From positions 22,563 to 86,562 of the forward strand of contig JACKQL020000156.1 of NCBI GenBank assembly GCA_018296165.2: a stretch of 64,000 nt of DNA. Direction: 5' to 3'. The stretch's first letter is position 1. Each line of letters begins with the position of its first letter. Source of the stretch: Termitomyces sp. T153 (taxonomy: Eukaryota; Basidiomycota; Agaricomycetes; Agaricales; Lyophyllaceae). This document shows positions 20,973 through 37,227 of this stretch, one piece after another. The notes under the pieces are model-generated. The model was not told where the DNA came from and made no database searches. It worked only from the letters and a program-made list of their open reading frames with translations. Made by a program: the position numbers and the translations under genes.

Positions 20973-23451
20973 CTAGGCAGCAGAATTGACTATGCCAGTC
21001 GTGCTTATGTCCACAGACAGTAAGCTCTGGAAACAATTTATAAGGTAGCACTTAAAAGCAAGTAGAATATATATCCACGAACCTTTCCAGCCCTCACTTC
21101 CTCGAGAGACGGCATGAGACCGAGGCGTAAGAGTTCCGATGCCTGGCTGACAACAGGATCGTTTTGCATGCTTCACAATGATTTGAGCAGTGAGGCGTAC
21201 AACCGCGGAGATAAGACTAACCTGGCAACAGCAACGATTCTCCCATGCCTCCCGTAGTAAGCAATGAACTACGTGCCAATTCAGCATCAGATCACAAACT
21301 TGACACCATAGACGCGTACCTTCATCTCCTCTGGGTCACCAGAAATAAAGATATCATCATAATCATGGCCAACGCCGCAGTATCTCAGTTGCTGTCCCTC
21401 TTCAACAAATGATGGCTTCTCAGCAAATGAGACGTAGCTGCTCAGACAACTTACGAGAACTCCAGAATATGGGAATCTTCACAAACTCCTGAGGGGTTCC
21501 AGAGATGGTCTTGCCAATCGCACGACCATGGTTTCCAGCGACCTACAGACAAGAAACGCCGTTATATCAAACGATTAACTTCAAACGGTTTTGATGCAAC
21601 TCGACAAACGAACATTCCAGTGTTCAATTCGATAGTAGCCCCCCGTGACCTGAGGATATACAGCAATATCACCTAGATAGATTCAGATCTATCAAGTTTA
21701 TTATGCGATAAAAGGAATCGAGGCGACAGACCGACAGCAAAAATGTTTTCCTGATCCGGACCGCTTTGGACGCGGAGGTACTTATCAACCTTGATGCCAC
21801 CATCCTTCTCAAGTGCGATACCGCTTCCCTTAACATACTCAGTAGTAGGAACGACACCTACACCCATGACAATGAAGTCGGCAGGCAGTGTGACACCGTT
21901 TACAACAACACCTCCAGCAAGGTTTGGGTTCCCTTCTTGCGGGATGATCTTTTCAACCTTAGTCTCCATGTGGAATTTGACACCTTGTGATTCATGATAC
22001 TGCAATACAAGGCGATTAGGTAGGTACAACAAAGATCACGAGGAAGAACGTACTTTCTGAAGGCCAGCACCGACTTCCTTACCAAGAACACCTTCAAAGG
22101 GATGCGATTCCATGCCAATGACGTCGATGGATGCGAGCTTTTTCTTGGAAACGGCCACGACGATTTCCATGCTGATGAAGGAGCTCCCGATCACCACCAA
22201 TCGCTTTCCCTCCTTCGCCGCTTAACGAAGTGAGAAGAACTTGAATGCATATAAGAATATGATGCTGAAACGACTGACCTGCCTCCACTTTCTGCGCATC
22301 TGTAATCCCACGGAATGTATATACATTCTCAAGCTGTGCGCCTTCAACAGGAAGCCGCCGAGGTGTTCCTCCGGTAGCAAGGACGAGCTTGTCGTAGCCC
22401 AAGGTGTCCTTCCCGCCATCAAGAATGACTTCTTTCTTATTCAAATCAAGGGAGGTCACCTCCTACATCCATACCCTGTTAACCGCAGCACAGGAACCGA
22501 TGATCAAGGGGAACCTACTACGCCCAATCGGATCGTTGTTCCATATTTGATTTTAAATTCACCTGCTGTCTTCCATTCTATCTTCATGGGGTCCACAACG
22601 AGAGCCTTGCTGAGCTTCGTTCTTGATTGGCGATTAAACAAGCGTGGACACGGAAAGTACACTGTCGAGATACTACCTGTCAATGGGTGTATATGTCTCT
22701 TTCGAAAGGATCGTAATGGGGAGTGAATATCCATGCTGAGGAAGATGTGAGGACTGTGACAGATATATAAACACGATACAAACCTCTCTGAGGCTTTCGA
22801 CCGTATGGAACGCCGCAGCTCCACCGCCGACGATGATGAGACCCTTTCCAACCGAATCGGTCCCACTGCTCAACAATGTTGGTTGCCTCGCCTTGTTATT
22901 TCCTAGAGCGTGGGCGGGGTTGGCCGTCACGTAGATCTTGCCATCTGAGACATGGGCTTTGAACGAATGAAGTGCGCTTGGAGCAGGCGAATCTTCTGAA
23001 GTATAAAAATGAGTACATTTTCAGCCGGAAATTTTGTCTTCTTACCGATATCTCCAGTGCAGACATTGAAGCAGGCTGTATACGCCACGATCAACGGATA
23101 TCAATGCACAACACGCAAAATACAAACCTCCATGCCAGGGGCTTTAGTGGACAACATGGTGGATGTGCATATAATTGAGAAGATTGACGAGCACATACCA
23201 TACAACCCTAGCGTCAGAAGTCAAGACGCCCTTCGCTAGAGGTGCACCATAGTGAGTGCAGAAGGCACTAGTAGCGTGGATTTTATCTCCGAGACGCGAC
23301 AGGAGAACTTTGCCCTCTCCAAAAGCGACTTCTTTCCTGTAGACAGAACAACTTTGAGTCCGGGTACAATGCAGAGGATCATCGGTCTGTCATACATCTG
23401 ACCATCGTGAAGCTCTGAATCGTCAAGGACAGCAATAGTTTTGGTAGACAT
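20973..23451 (-). CDS. Rieske/AIF-type FAD-NAD(P)H oxidoreductase
   Basis: Sixteen exons (first 23396-23451, last 20973-21026) add up to 544 codons plus stop. Residues 1-105 form a Rieske domain with both cluster motifs, CTH at C45/H47 and CPWHGAC at C65/H68. An FAD-binding Rossmann motif IIVGGGAAAFHTVESL follows at about 133-148 and an NAD(P)H-binding one, RLVVIGSSFISME, at about 268-280. FAD contacts GDIAV and the C-terminal reductase fold (CGVGHDYDD) come next. This matches AIFM3-like proteins, which pass electrons from NAD(P)H through FAD, probably to the Rieske cluster. No targeting peptide is obvious. The start at 23451 opens directly into the domain; an in-frame ATG at 23523 is possible. 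The CPWHG motif is assembled from three exons, one of only 14 nt (23128-23141). It is divergent to the gene at 23836. Confidence 0.9.
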
Positions 23452-23835
23452 CTTACGCGTCAAGGTGGGTAGAGTATGCTTTCGTGTTGGAAATCGAGGA
23501 AGACGATAACGCATTCGTTTCACACTAGTGTGGAAAAGCCAGGCATCCTGACATCAGATTGAGATCAGATTAGCCAATGGTACCCTTGCGATTGTGATGA
23601 GGTAATTGCATCGTCATTTGCACGGCGGCCTGGGCGGCATACGTCAAGCATTATGATTTGCACACATCCTAGGGAAGAACAGAGTCAATCCACGCCCAAA
23701 TGCATCAGCACAGGCTCGAAAGATGGCCAAAGCACTTAAGAAGGGAAAGGGGAAAAGGTCAAGGGATGAGGCATCAAAAGAAGTGACAGGTGATGGAAAG
23801 GAAGGGAGGATGTCCAAAAATCTACTCACAAATCC
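23452..23835. promoter_or_regulatory. Shared divergent promoter region
   Basis: These 384 bp separate the start codons of the Rieske/AIF gene (minus) and the DUF1115-like gene (plus). Both promoters must lie here or inside the neighbours. No clear TATA box is visible. A short open frame from ATG 23722 (MAKALKKGKGKRSRDE) could be a uORF or an alternative 5' exon of the plus-strand gene. Confidence 0.45.
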
Positions 23836-24540
23836 ATGAAACAGTCTCAAATCAAAGTATTCCGTGGCATAAATGTGCCTTTTACTCCTGAGCAGAAGTC
23901 ATTCGAAAACAACTTCTTCAGTCTCATGTAATCATTTATATTTTCGAACTTGCTCCAAACGGTCCTCATCCCTCAGGTCATGGCAGGATGTTCAAGCCTC
24001 AATTTTTCGTTTCTATTGCCAGAATGCACCGTATGCCATTATAGATGCTCATCTCGTTTCAGTTGGCATGACTGTCTATTGTCTAGATATAAGTAATCCT
24101 GCCAAGTTTCGACGACTCAAACGACACGCCATACATGCGAATGTATCTGGTCTAGTCAAGGTATTCTAGGTCCAAAATGTTTCTTCAGCGCTAAAAAACC
24201 GCTTCCTAACAGACAGGAAAGCCTGGGGTACTCGTGTTTGAAGGAAGCAAAGAATCTATCTCCATTTTTCTTGAAAACGCTCGAGGTGGGTCAGGTTTCT
24301 AGTAAGTCTTCTAACTCGAGGTTCTAATCCGTAGTCATTTTTGAACCAGGACTTCGCTATCTCCAGTTCCAACACGTCGATACGCAGCCTGTGGAAAATC
24401 ACGCTCAAGGCCGTTTGGCATCTAAAGTCGGTTTGCGCGAAGTCACAGATATGCGCTCCCTGGTAGGCGCGTTAGACGCAATTGGTCTGAAGGCTTGGTT
24501 TCGGAAACAGATGGCAATGGATAAAAGCTCCCAAGCATAG
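23836..24540 (+). CDS. Small DUF1115/RWDD2-like protein
   Basis: Four exons (23836-23927, 23977-24160, 24213-24285, 24350-24540) joined at GT-AG introns of 49, 52 and 64 nt give 179 codons and a stop at 24538-24540. The middle part, LKRHAIHANVSGLVKTGKPGVLVFEG, then LRYLQFQHVDTQPV, resembles the DUF1115 (Prp3 C-terminal-like) domain found after RWD domains in RWDD2 proteins, where GKPG is followed by a hydrophobic strand and EG. The molecular role of that family is not established. The protein is shorter than usual, and an N-terminal RWD domain is not evident, so upstream exons may be missing. It converges with the LysM gene, 134 bp from stop to stop. Confidence 0.6.
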
Positions 24541-24674
24541 ATTCTCGAGCACGATGATTTTCATTCCTGACTATATCGTGCATGGTACGTTTTAAATCGA
24601 TGCCTGGCAGAGCCGGAATGCTGGAATTATATATCATTACCAGCTATGCACGATTCCTCCCTTCCTACTCAAAT

Positions 24675-25740
24675 TTACCCTGACGCTCTCTCACGTTGGG
24701 TTGCCTCCCATTCATCATCATCCAAATACTTTCTGATAGCTCGCTCCTCCAAGTTCGTTGGTCGCGGGCCGACATCATCCCCATATTCCTTGATCTTGTC
24801 CCAATCCTCCTGTTCTTCTATCTCCTCAACAGGATCATCCGCAAGTGCGACATAAGCCTTTGCCACATACCAATCAGCTTCCTTCATTAATGTCTGCAGC
24901 CGCTTCTCTGCCCGTTCCTTCCTCCATTTTACCTCTCGGGCTGCCACCTCCTCTGGGGGTTCTTTCCTGACAGGAAGTCCAGCCTTCCGTGCCGAGGGAG
25001 GAAGAATCAGGTACCGTCGTGTATGAAGAAGATGTGGCGTAGTCCTAAGGGTACTCGAGGGAAGGTTGTTCAGGCGGCAGACCTCGCGGCCCTATATGTA
25101 CATGAGTGTGGAAACGATAACTCAATGAGAGACTACCTACATCAAGTCCGAAGCGAAGGACGATTCCTTGGAGTGTGTCGGATCGCAATATATAATACTT
25201 AAGGGGAGAGGGGAAGGACTCCGAGATGTCTGACCCCATACCTTCTTCAGTTTTGGATTCTGTTGGACGTTCTTCTTGACGCAAGCCTTGAGCACCATTT
25301 TGAGGGGCGTTTTGTGTGGACGTCAAAGTATCTGTATCCAAGAACAATGCTGTATCCCGGTCTTTCTCGTCTTCATTGGCTGAATTGTCATCACCAAGCA
25401 CGAAGGTATCTTCGTCCCTGACTGCTCCATCAAGATTGAGGCAAGCTCCTGGTCCCAACGGTGGATTTGAAGTATTGGTCCGCATGACATCAACGCCTCC
25501 AAGACATACCAGACAGGGGTTGTACCTTTGAAGTCTAGGATTCGTGGTTATGCATCTACTGCAAATGAGGCGTTGACAACACGGAGTAGTGAAGACGCTT
25601 GGGGAGGATGCAGATGTACTGGAACCTGAAGATTTCTTAAGAGGTGGCAAAGAAGAGGAGCACGTGAAACAGAGGAGAGTATTCATGTCTGTATCAGCTT
25701 TGGAAACATATGGTGAAGAGAAGGACGGTGGGTTCGACAT
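24675..25740 (-). CDS. LysM-domain protein with Cys-rich N-terminus
   Basis: Two exons (25141-25740 and 24675-25091) flank a 49-nt intron and encode 338 residues. Eight cysteines at 24, 27, 54, 55, 60, 63, 76 and 79 form a zinc-finger-like, RING-resembling pattern (CFTC, PCCQRLICSRC, PCLVC). A low-complexity acidic linker follows. A LysM domain at about 182-230 comes next (YYILRSDTLQGIVLRFGLD, then LNNLPSSTLRTTPHLL and YLILP). The C-terminal third is charged and helical (EVKWRKERAEKRLQTLMKEA). There is no signal peptide, so it is likely cytosolic rather than a secreted chitin-binding effector. An in-frame ATG upstream at 25809 exists; 25740 is preferred because its protein start is more regular. 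Only 87 bp separate it from ATG17. Function unknown. Confidence 0.82.
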
Positions 25741-25827
25741 TATGGTATTATGGAAATATAGGTACCGTAGAGACTGATGACATGCGCGTGAGACTGACAA
25801 ACACGGCACCGAGAGACGCCCTCGTCC
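25741..25827. promoter_or_regulatory. 87-bp bidirectional promoter between LysM gene and ATG17
   Basis: The start codons of the two divergent genes are 87 bp apart, so they must share a core promoter or transcribe through each other. No TATA box is visible. If the LysM start were at 25809 the spacing would be 18 bp, which also argues for the shorter LysM protein. Confidence 0.5.
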
Positions 25828-27793
25828 ATGTCATCATCACTGGACCACTCCCATCTTGTTTCTCTTGTTCTTCAGTCTAAGCAGGCACTTCAAAACGGCG
25901 AACAGCTCTGTTCGCGCGCCCATGTAGTCTCAAATGCATCTGCCAATATCTCTGTTAATGTTGTCGCCCTTGATGCCAAAGTGCGATGGGTTACAGAGGC
26001 TGTAGGCGAACAGTTGAAGGTATCTCTCAACGAAAACCTCCATTCAGTGATGTATTTATCACCAGTCTCCTAGTTGGTTGCGAGTGTAGCCAAGACCATT
26101 GAGGAGAAACGGGCAGTCATGGGGAAGAGGGTTCAGGTAGGCGTACCGACATTGAATGGACACACCTATTAGCACGTCCACTAAGTATGTCCATCACACT
26201 TAGGAATGGGACAAACAACGCGCAAAGCAATCTGACGCGCTGGATGAAGTCCTTGAATCGCTTGGCTCGCAATACGTGCCACCGGACTTCTATCGAACCA
26301 CCTCTGCGGATTCATCTATCTTCGGAAGCCAGCACTCAGATGACGGACACGGACAACTGCAAGGAGGACAGAAACCACATGGTTCCACACTATCGACGGT
26401 CAGCCAGAGCCCTTCCTCTACACTCAAAGGTGGCTTGCGCAATGGCAAGCAGGTAGCCAAGGAGGACCGGAGGCCAGAAAGGGAGGCAGACAAGAAAATG
26501 TGGAAGACACTGCGAGACTTTGTGGATGATCAGGCGATCGAAGATGTCCTAGATTTAATCGAGAACGACCGGTTGGGCCTTGATGTACGCCTTTGTGCCC
26601 CCTCTGCCTGTGGATATCCTCATTTTTCAACCACTTAGTATATCATGAGCAAGACGGATGAATATCCAGAGACTCTGGTCCATACTATTGAGATCATCCG
26701 AGAATCGTTGCCGGCACTACCTGACCAGCCACCTATAAAATACACTGAGGAATTACTGGCTGAACAAGATACGAGAATAACGACTATGGCCTCCCACCTA
26801 GAGAGTTTGGCATCACATTATGAGCAGATTTCTAATGCTCTACAAGAGAAAGAAGCCGGAGAGGAATTTAATGATGAAGATATAGACGGTGTGTGTTTGA
26901 TACATACCAGAATTCTATCTCAACCAATTGAACACTTAGCTATGAATCGAGATACTAATGAACTACCTTCCATAATGGTCGAAATAGATGAGTGCGCCGA
27001 TGCAATAGAGGAATGCCAGTAGGCTGTACTCCATGATTCTCTTATCTAGATTCTAACAGCTCTCGAAACAGTGATAAACTTGTAGCTGCGAAGGAGACAT
27101 ACCAGACACATCTTTCATTGTTAGCTCATACTTTAGAGGATCTTGACGAATTGGGCGAAATTATGCCTGAGATGCTACAAATCCAAGAAGATGTTGAGGT
27201 TGGTATCTTCACAAAGCGCCAGCTCCAAATACTCAACTTCTATATGCTGCATAGGCGAAGTGTGAAGAAGAGCTCAATGGGTTACAGAACCATCTCCTGA
27301 CGATTGAGCACCTCCGCGACCGATTCATCTCCTACCAGACTGCATTTAATAAACTCATTCTTGAGCTGGCACGGCGTAGACAATATCGAGAGGCAGTTGA
27401 AAATATCGTGCGGGGTATGATGTCACAACTTGTCGCTATGACAGAAGGTGTGTCGATTTCTTCGTTCATTTTGGGTATATAAAGTATATCAATCATGTTC
27501 TACGTCTGTAGAGGAGATCCAAGTGCGCAGCCACTTCAACTCGGAATATGGCGCTCATCTTCCCGAAGATATATGTCTTTGTGTTGGAAATACGCCAACA
27601 CGGTGGGAAGTTGTACCAATGAGTGGCGATGTGTCGACTGAGTTCCTGCCCATCATCGATGATGAGTTGATTACAAGGGTGTGTTGTGGAGTTTGAAGAA
27701 TTTCGTTTTATTGTTAACACTGGACTCTAGGCGAAGGATCAAATCTATGCAGAACTAGAAAAGGCGACTGGACTGGGTCCAGAAAGTTTGTGA
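25828..27793 (+). CDS. ATG17: Autophagy scaffold protein Atg17
   Basis: Nine exons (25828-26019, 26074-26136, 26204-26584, 26639-26888, 26940-27018, 27072-27198, 27255-27447, 27512-27678, 27731-27793) sum to 504 codons plus stop. The protein is almost entirely helical and coiled-coil, with the family pattern: an N-terminal LVLQSKQALQNGEQLCSRAH helix, the segment YIMSKTDEYPETLVHTIE, and the conserved C-terminal SHFNSEYGAHLPEDICLCVG from about residue 436. Atg17 is the crescent-shaped scaffold that dimerises and organises the Atg1 kinase complex at the phagophore assembly site. Length fits fungal Atg17. One low-complexity insert (about 130-165, S/G/Q-rich) is probably disordered. It converges on the ABC transporter, 219 bp between stops. 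Confidence 0.88.
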
Positions 27794-28012
27794 AGCTTCT
27801 CAACCTTTTAGCGGTGAAATAGGGCCTACTACGCAACCATCTCGCTACTGTTGTAAAACCATGGGTTCTTGTCTACCGTTGTAATTTATTCATTTACCAT
27901 GTAAACATCAACTACTAACTAATTCCACACACAAAGTCCGCATGAAACAGATCAGTGAAAAGAGTATCAACTGAAAGATGGGTTGCTCCGCGTAGATAAT
28001 TTGTGTACGTCG
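27794..28012. other. Convergent 3' intergenic gap
   Basis: These 219 bp hold both 3' untranslated regions of ATG17 and the ABC transporter. I see no gene. Confidence 0.5.
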
Positions 28013-33804
<5,792 letters not shown>

Positions 33805-33812
33805 GTCATCAT

Positions 33813-34201
33813 CTTTGCAAATGGCTTATTCAGCCCTCTCTTGTGCTCAAGACATTCATGATTTCTCCGACGTGTATCTGGATTATGGAGGATTATAACT
33901 AGAACTTTGAAAATGAGAGAAGGAACATTGATTGAACCCGTGTTGTATAGGCACTGCAGCTAGGACCGGTCATGTTGTGGACTTTCCAGGTCTATACTTG
34001 GCGCGTGTATACACTTGACAAGGCGGTTGAGGTGGCCAGAAAAGTTTATTTATTTATGTATATCATATTCCACAGCATAAGTTATGCAAGTTAGGAAATT
34101 TGGTGGATTTTGGGATTTTCGCTGGAATATTCCCACATTTTCTTTCAATAGCATAGAATCTTCTTGTATTCTCAGAAATCTATACAATACATCTTACGGG
34201 G
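33813..34201. promoter_or_regulatory. Upstream region of the ABC transporter
   Basis: No gene is visible. It must contain the transporter promoter on the minus strand. It ends at the TA target of the pogo-like element, about 390 bp from the start codon. Confidence 0.4.
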
Positions 34202-34203
34202 TA

Positions 34204-34859
34204 CTATCCCACCCCCGTAGTTCGGAGTACCCCTTGAGTCGGACGAAACAAATATTTGTGGCAAATGGCCACGTTGAGCGTCCAAGAGTTGAGACCCAGA
34301 CAACAGTATGAGTACTTACCTGTTTCCAACTCGATTCGAGTTCAGGAACAGTGTTGTAGTTGTCTTCCGTCGTGGGCGATGGTCGAGGTCAATGTCACGC
34401 CTGCCGATTCGACGGCAAGGCTGAGTCTGAAATTTCCTTCACGCGTCGGAGTCGCGCCTTCGTTAATTAGTGACTCACCTTCACCGCGGTTTGTCCCCAT
34501 GGGGCGCCGCCGCATCCAGTGCTTGCGCGACTATGAGGAGCATATCCAGGCGGCTATACAGGGGGTCACTGAGGGGCAGTACAAGTCCTATGAAGAGGCA
34601 GCTCAAGACCTCAAGGTGAGTAACAAAATTTGTCTTACTGGGATAAAAGAGCTTACCTTTCAAAACTCCAGGTGAACCACAAAGACCCTCAGTGACATGT
34701 CTAGGGACGGGGCTTCGATTATTGTATCCAATGTATTCTCCTTCCGCGCGTTCTACTCATAATATTCTCTGGGCGGAGTTTTAAAAGGGTGTTTGACTAA
34801 GTGTGACTAGATTGTGACGTCCGACTCAAGGGGTACTTCGAACTACGGGGTTGGGATAG
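34204..34859 (+). mobile_element. pogo-like deletion derivative with 42-bp TIRs
   Basis: The 656-bp element is flanked by TA at 34202-34203 and 34860-34861. The inverted repeats 34204-34245 and 34818-34859 begin CTATCCCACCCCCGTAGTTC and agree at 40 of 42 positions. Inside, ATG 34500 opens a transposase N-terminus whose sequence resembles the psq-type helix-turn-helix of pogo/Fot1 enzymes (MGRRRIQCLRDYEEHI, then SYEEAAQDLKV). It is interrupted by a plausible intron (34616-34672), and homology ends after NHK. The catalytic domain is absent, so it could move only with a full-length relative. CpG content is normal, arguing for a recent copy. Confidence 0.82.
34500..34720 (+). pseudogene. N-terminal piece of pogo/Fot1-type transposase
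   Basis: About 40 residues from 34500 look like the DNA-binding helix-turn-helix (EEHIQAAIQGVTEGQYKSYE). After a GT-AG intron the frame gives VNHKDPQ and a stop, where a VNHKTL-type continuation would be usual. A shift there plus loss of the DDE domain makes it a relic. Confidence 0.55.
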
Positions 34860-34861
34860 TA

Positions 34862-35450
34862 TTCCGCGGCTAAGTCCGAATTGAGGGTTGTGTACGCGCT
34901 TTTCTACCTTGTCTCCACTAGTTCCCATACCCACCTTCAAATATATCAGTCAAGGAACCTCATTACAAAGCATATCTCACAGTATGGGCCGGCCTTATGG
35001 CCATATCATCAAGAATCCATTCCAAATCCAGCACATATACAGGCACAAGAAGCACTGCTGGCACTGGAACCTGTTTCCAGTAGAAAAATGGAAAAAGAAA
35101 CCTGTCATACTATTTCTTTGACAAGATTTTCCTTTGGAAAAAGGCTTCTTCCATTGTTTAAAGCCTTTTTCCATTGGAAATACACTATCCAGAAATGGTA
35201 TAACAGGTTTCCTTCTCAGTTTTCCCTTAGGAAAAATTATCGGCTAACTCCAGTACCATTCTCCATACTTTGCTTTCTTCATGACCATGTAGCCCTTGCT
35301 GGATGGCCAGTAGCCACAAATTGGGACAACACATTGCTTACATGTAATTTTTGGGTATGTAGTCATCATTGTCCATATTTGCTGCTGTTAGGAGTGCAAG
35401 AAACACATAGGCATCCTGTGCAAGGTTTACATTGGTGATTCAGGCATGGA
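34862..35450. other. Intergenic/repeat-like stretch
   Basis: No gene recognised. Between 35080 and 35235 the motif TTTCC-(N)-GGAAA recurs in both orientations (TTTCCTTTGGAAAAAGG, CCTTTTTCCATTGGAAA), giving short imperfect palindromes. CpG is sparse, which suggests old repeat sequence. Confidence 0.35.
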
Positions 35451-36856
35451 TATGCCTTGCAGTCTATTCAAGCAATGAAGGGTGATGGTATCAGGCACTG
35501 GCAGGTTTGATATGGCTGAGGTATTGGGCTGTGGCATTTCCAATGATTCAGGGCCAAGATCAGTGGCTGTATTAGGCTTGGCTATCTGCATCCTAAGAGT
35601 ATAGAGAGGTGAACCCCCACAGATGCAGGGGCCAACAGGCTGGTATGGTGTAGAAGTCCTGTGGTCTTTGAGAGTGTGGAGAAAGGTGTATTGACAGTCA
35701 GTAAGTCATCAGCCTCCTCAATAACTGTGAGAGACCTGTGACCTGATCCTTCATCAAAGATCATGTTACAGGAAGTAACTATGTTTCTTGTGGCTCAGTC
35801 AAGGAGTTGGTAGCCACCAATGTCCAGGGCATAGCCCACCATGGTGTACTTGACTGAGTGTGGATCAAGTTTTGACTTTATTAGTTCCTTGGCCACTTTA
35901 GCAAAAGCAATTGATCCAAAGGGGCACAGGTGAGCAACACTGATCCACTTCCTTGTCCATGCACACTCAGATATGCCATTATATTGCAATGAAGGAAGTC
36001 AGTTCCTGGTGTAGACCTGCATCATGGCTGCTTCAGCCCACATGTCCTTTGGAAGGTCACTCTCTGCCAGTAAGCATCTAACTCCCTCTATAACAGTATG
36101 GATCACCCTCTCAGATGTCATGCTTGCCATCATAGGGTCACAAAGTGTATTTCCCATAAATGCAGTCCTCACACACAACTCTTTAACTTTGATGTTTCCT
36201 TTTATGGTGAGGTTATCTAGTTGTTCCTTACTGCACTACAAATAGTGTCCACTCCAGCATGCTCAAAGCAGTGATGCCATCCATCAAGGTCTACTGGAGC
36301 CTTAAGGGGCAAGGCTACCATAGCTGTTGGGGTTGTGATTGCCTCCAAGATATCAAGCAAGTACATGCCATTTGTACTGTTGCCAACGAACACTTCTCTC
36401 CCATCAGGGTTGTGGAAAACCACCTTTCCTTTTGCAAACACAATCAAGAACCCTGCAAGATCAAGCTTCCCAATGGAGAAGAGGTTGGCAGATAAGTCTG
36501 GGGTATGAAGAATGTTTTTAAAGAGTGGTTTGGCCTTTCCTTGGTTTGTTTTGATCACCCTTGGACACTGTGCCCTGACCCACAATGCAGAAAGTGGCGA
36601 CCTTAGCTGCAGCAAGCCCCTTCCTTGGGATTTCATATGGTGTATACTCTGTGAATATGTCTTGCCTCACAAAGCAATGTTCACTTGGACCCGAGGCCCC
36701 AAATCTTGGAATGGAAGTATGTCTGACTGCAAGGGCCATTGTCAAATCCGAGGAGACCTCTGGGGCTGATTGAACTAGTGCGGCAAGAAAAGTAGAACTG
36801 GAAAAAGAAAAAGTAAAATAGGTGTTCTGGCAGTCATGCGAGCAGGTCAAATCCAA
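35451..36856 (-). pseudogene. Ty1/Copia pol remnant
   Basis: From 36856 downward the minus strand gives a protease-region stretch (ALAVRHTSIPRFGASGPSEH, YTPYEIPRKGLAA). The gag-pre-integrase motif follows: FKNILHTPDLSANLFSIGKL, VGNSTNGMYLLD and GWHHCFEHAGVDTICSAVRN. Pieces of integrase come next (VIEGVRCLLAESDLPKDMWA, then CPFGSIAFAKV and YTMVGYALDIGGYQLLD). The integrase core and reverse transcriptase are missing. Several stops and shifts are present and no LTR pair is visible. It is the only Copia sequence I see in the window. Confidence 0.78.
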
Positions 36857-37227
36857 AGAATTTACTAGGTAACGATCCCAAGACCATTTTCAATTGAAGG
36901 GTAGATTGATCATGACACTAGGAAAAAAAACCTTGGGAAAACCACGCAAATTACGACAATCATGAAACCAGTTGTAGCATGGGTCCCTACGGTCAATATT
37001 TCAGTTTTCAAATGTAAAAATGTCAAGCAGGGATATGGGCATTTGATATAAAGGTGAAATTTGGGTCTTTCATCCTCGTGCAAGGTCGAACCTTTTCAGT
37101 TTTCGATACTTATTCGTCAAGATAACTTCGATGCCAATTAAAACAAGTTAGATGCCAAAAAATAAGTTAATATACATTATTCCTCAAGTAATGGGTATGG
37201 TCATGCACAGATTGAAGGGTATGCAGC
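36857..37227. other. Intergenic DNA
   Basis: AT-rich with no coding signal that I can support. It lies between the Copia remnant and the stop codon of the SANT-like gene and should include that gene's 3' untranslated region. Confidence 0.4.

Noticed and set aside
21766..21997. Plus-strand frames within the oxidoreductase
   Set aside because: These are shadows of exon 10 of the minus-strand gene.
22241..22726. 161-codon plus-strand frame
   Set aside because: It is the complement of exons 6-8 of the minus-strand Rieske/AIF gene, which have splice signals and conserved motifs.
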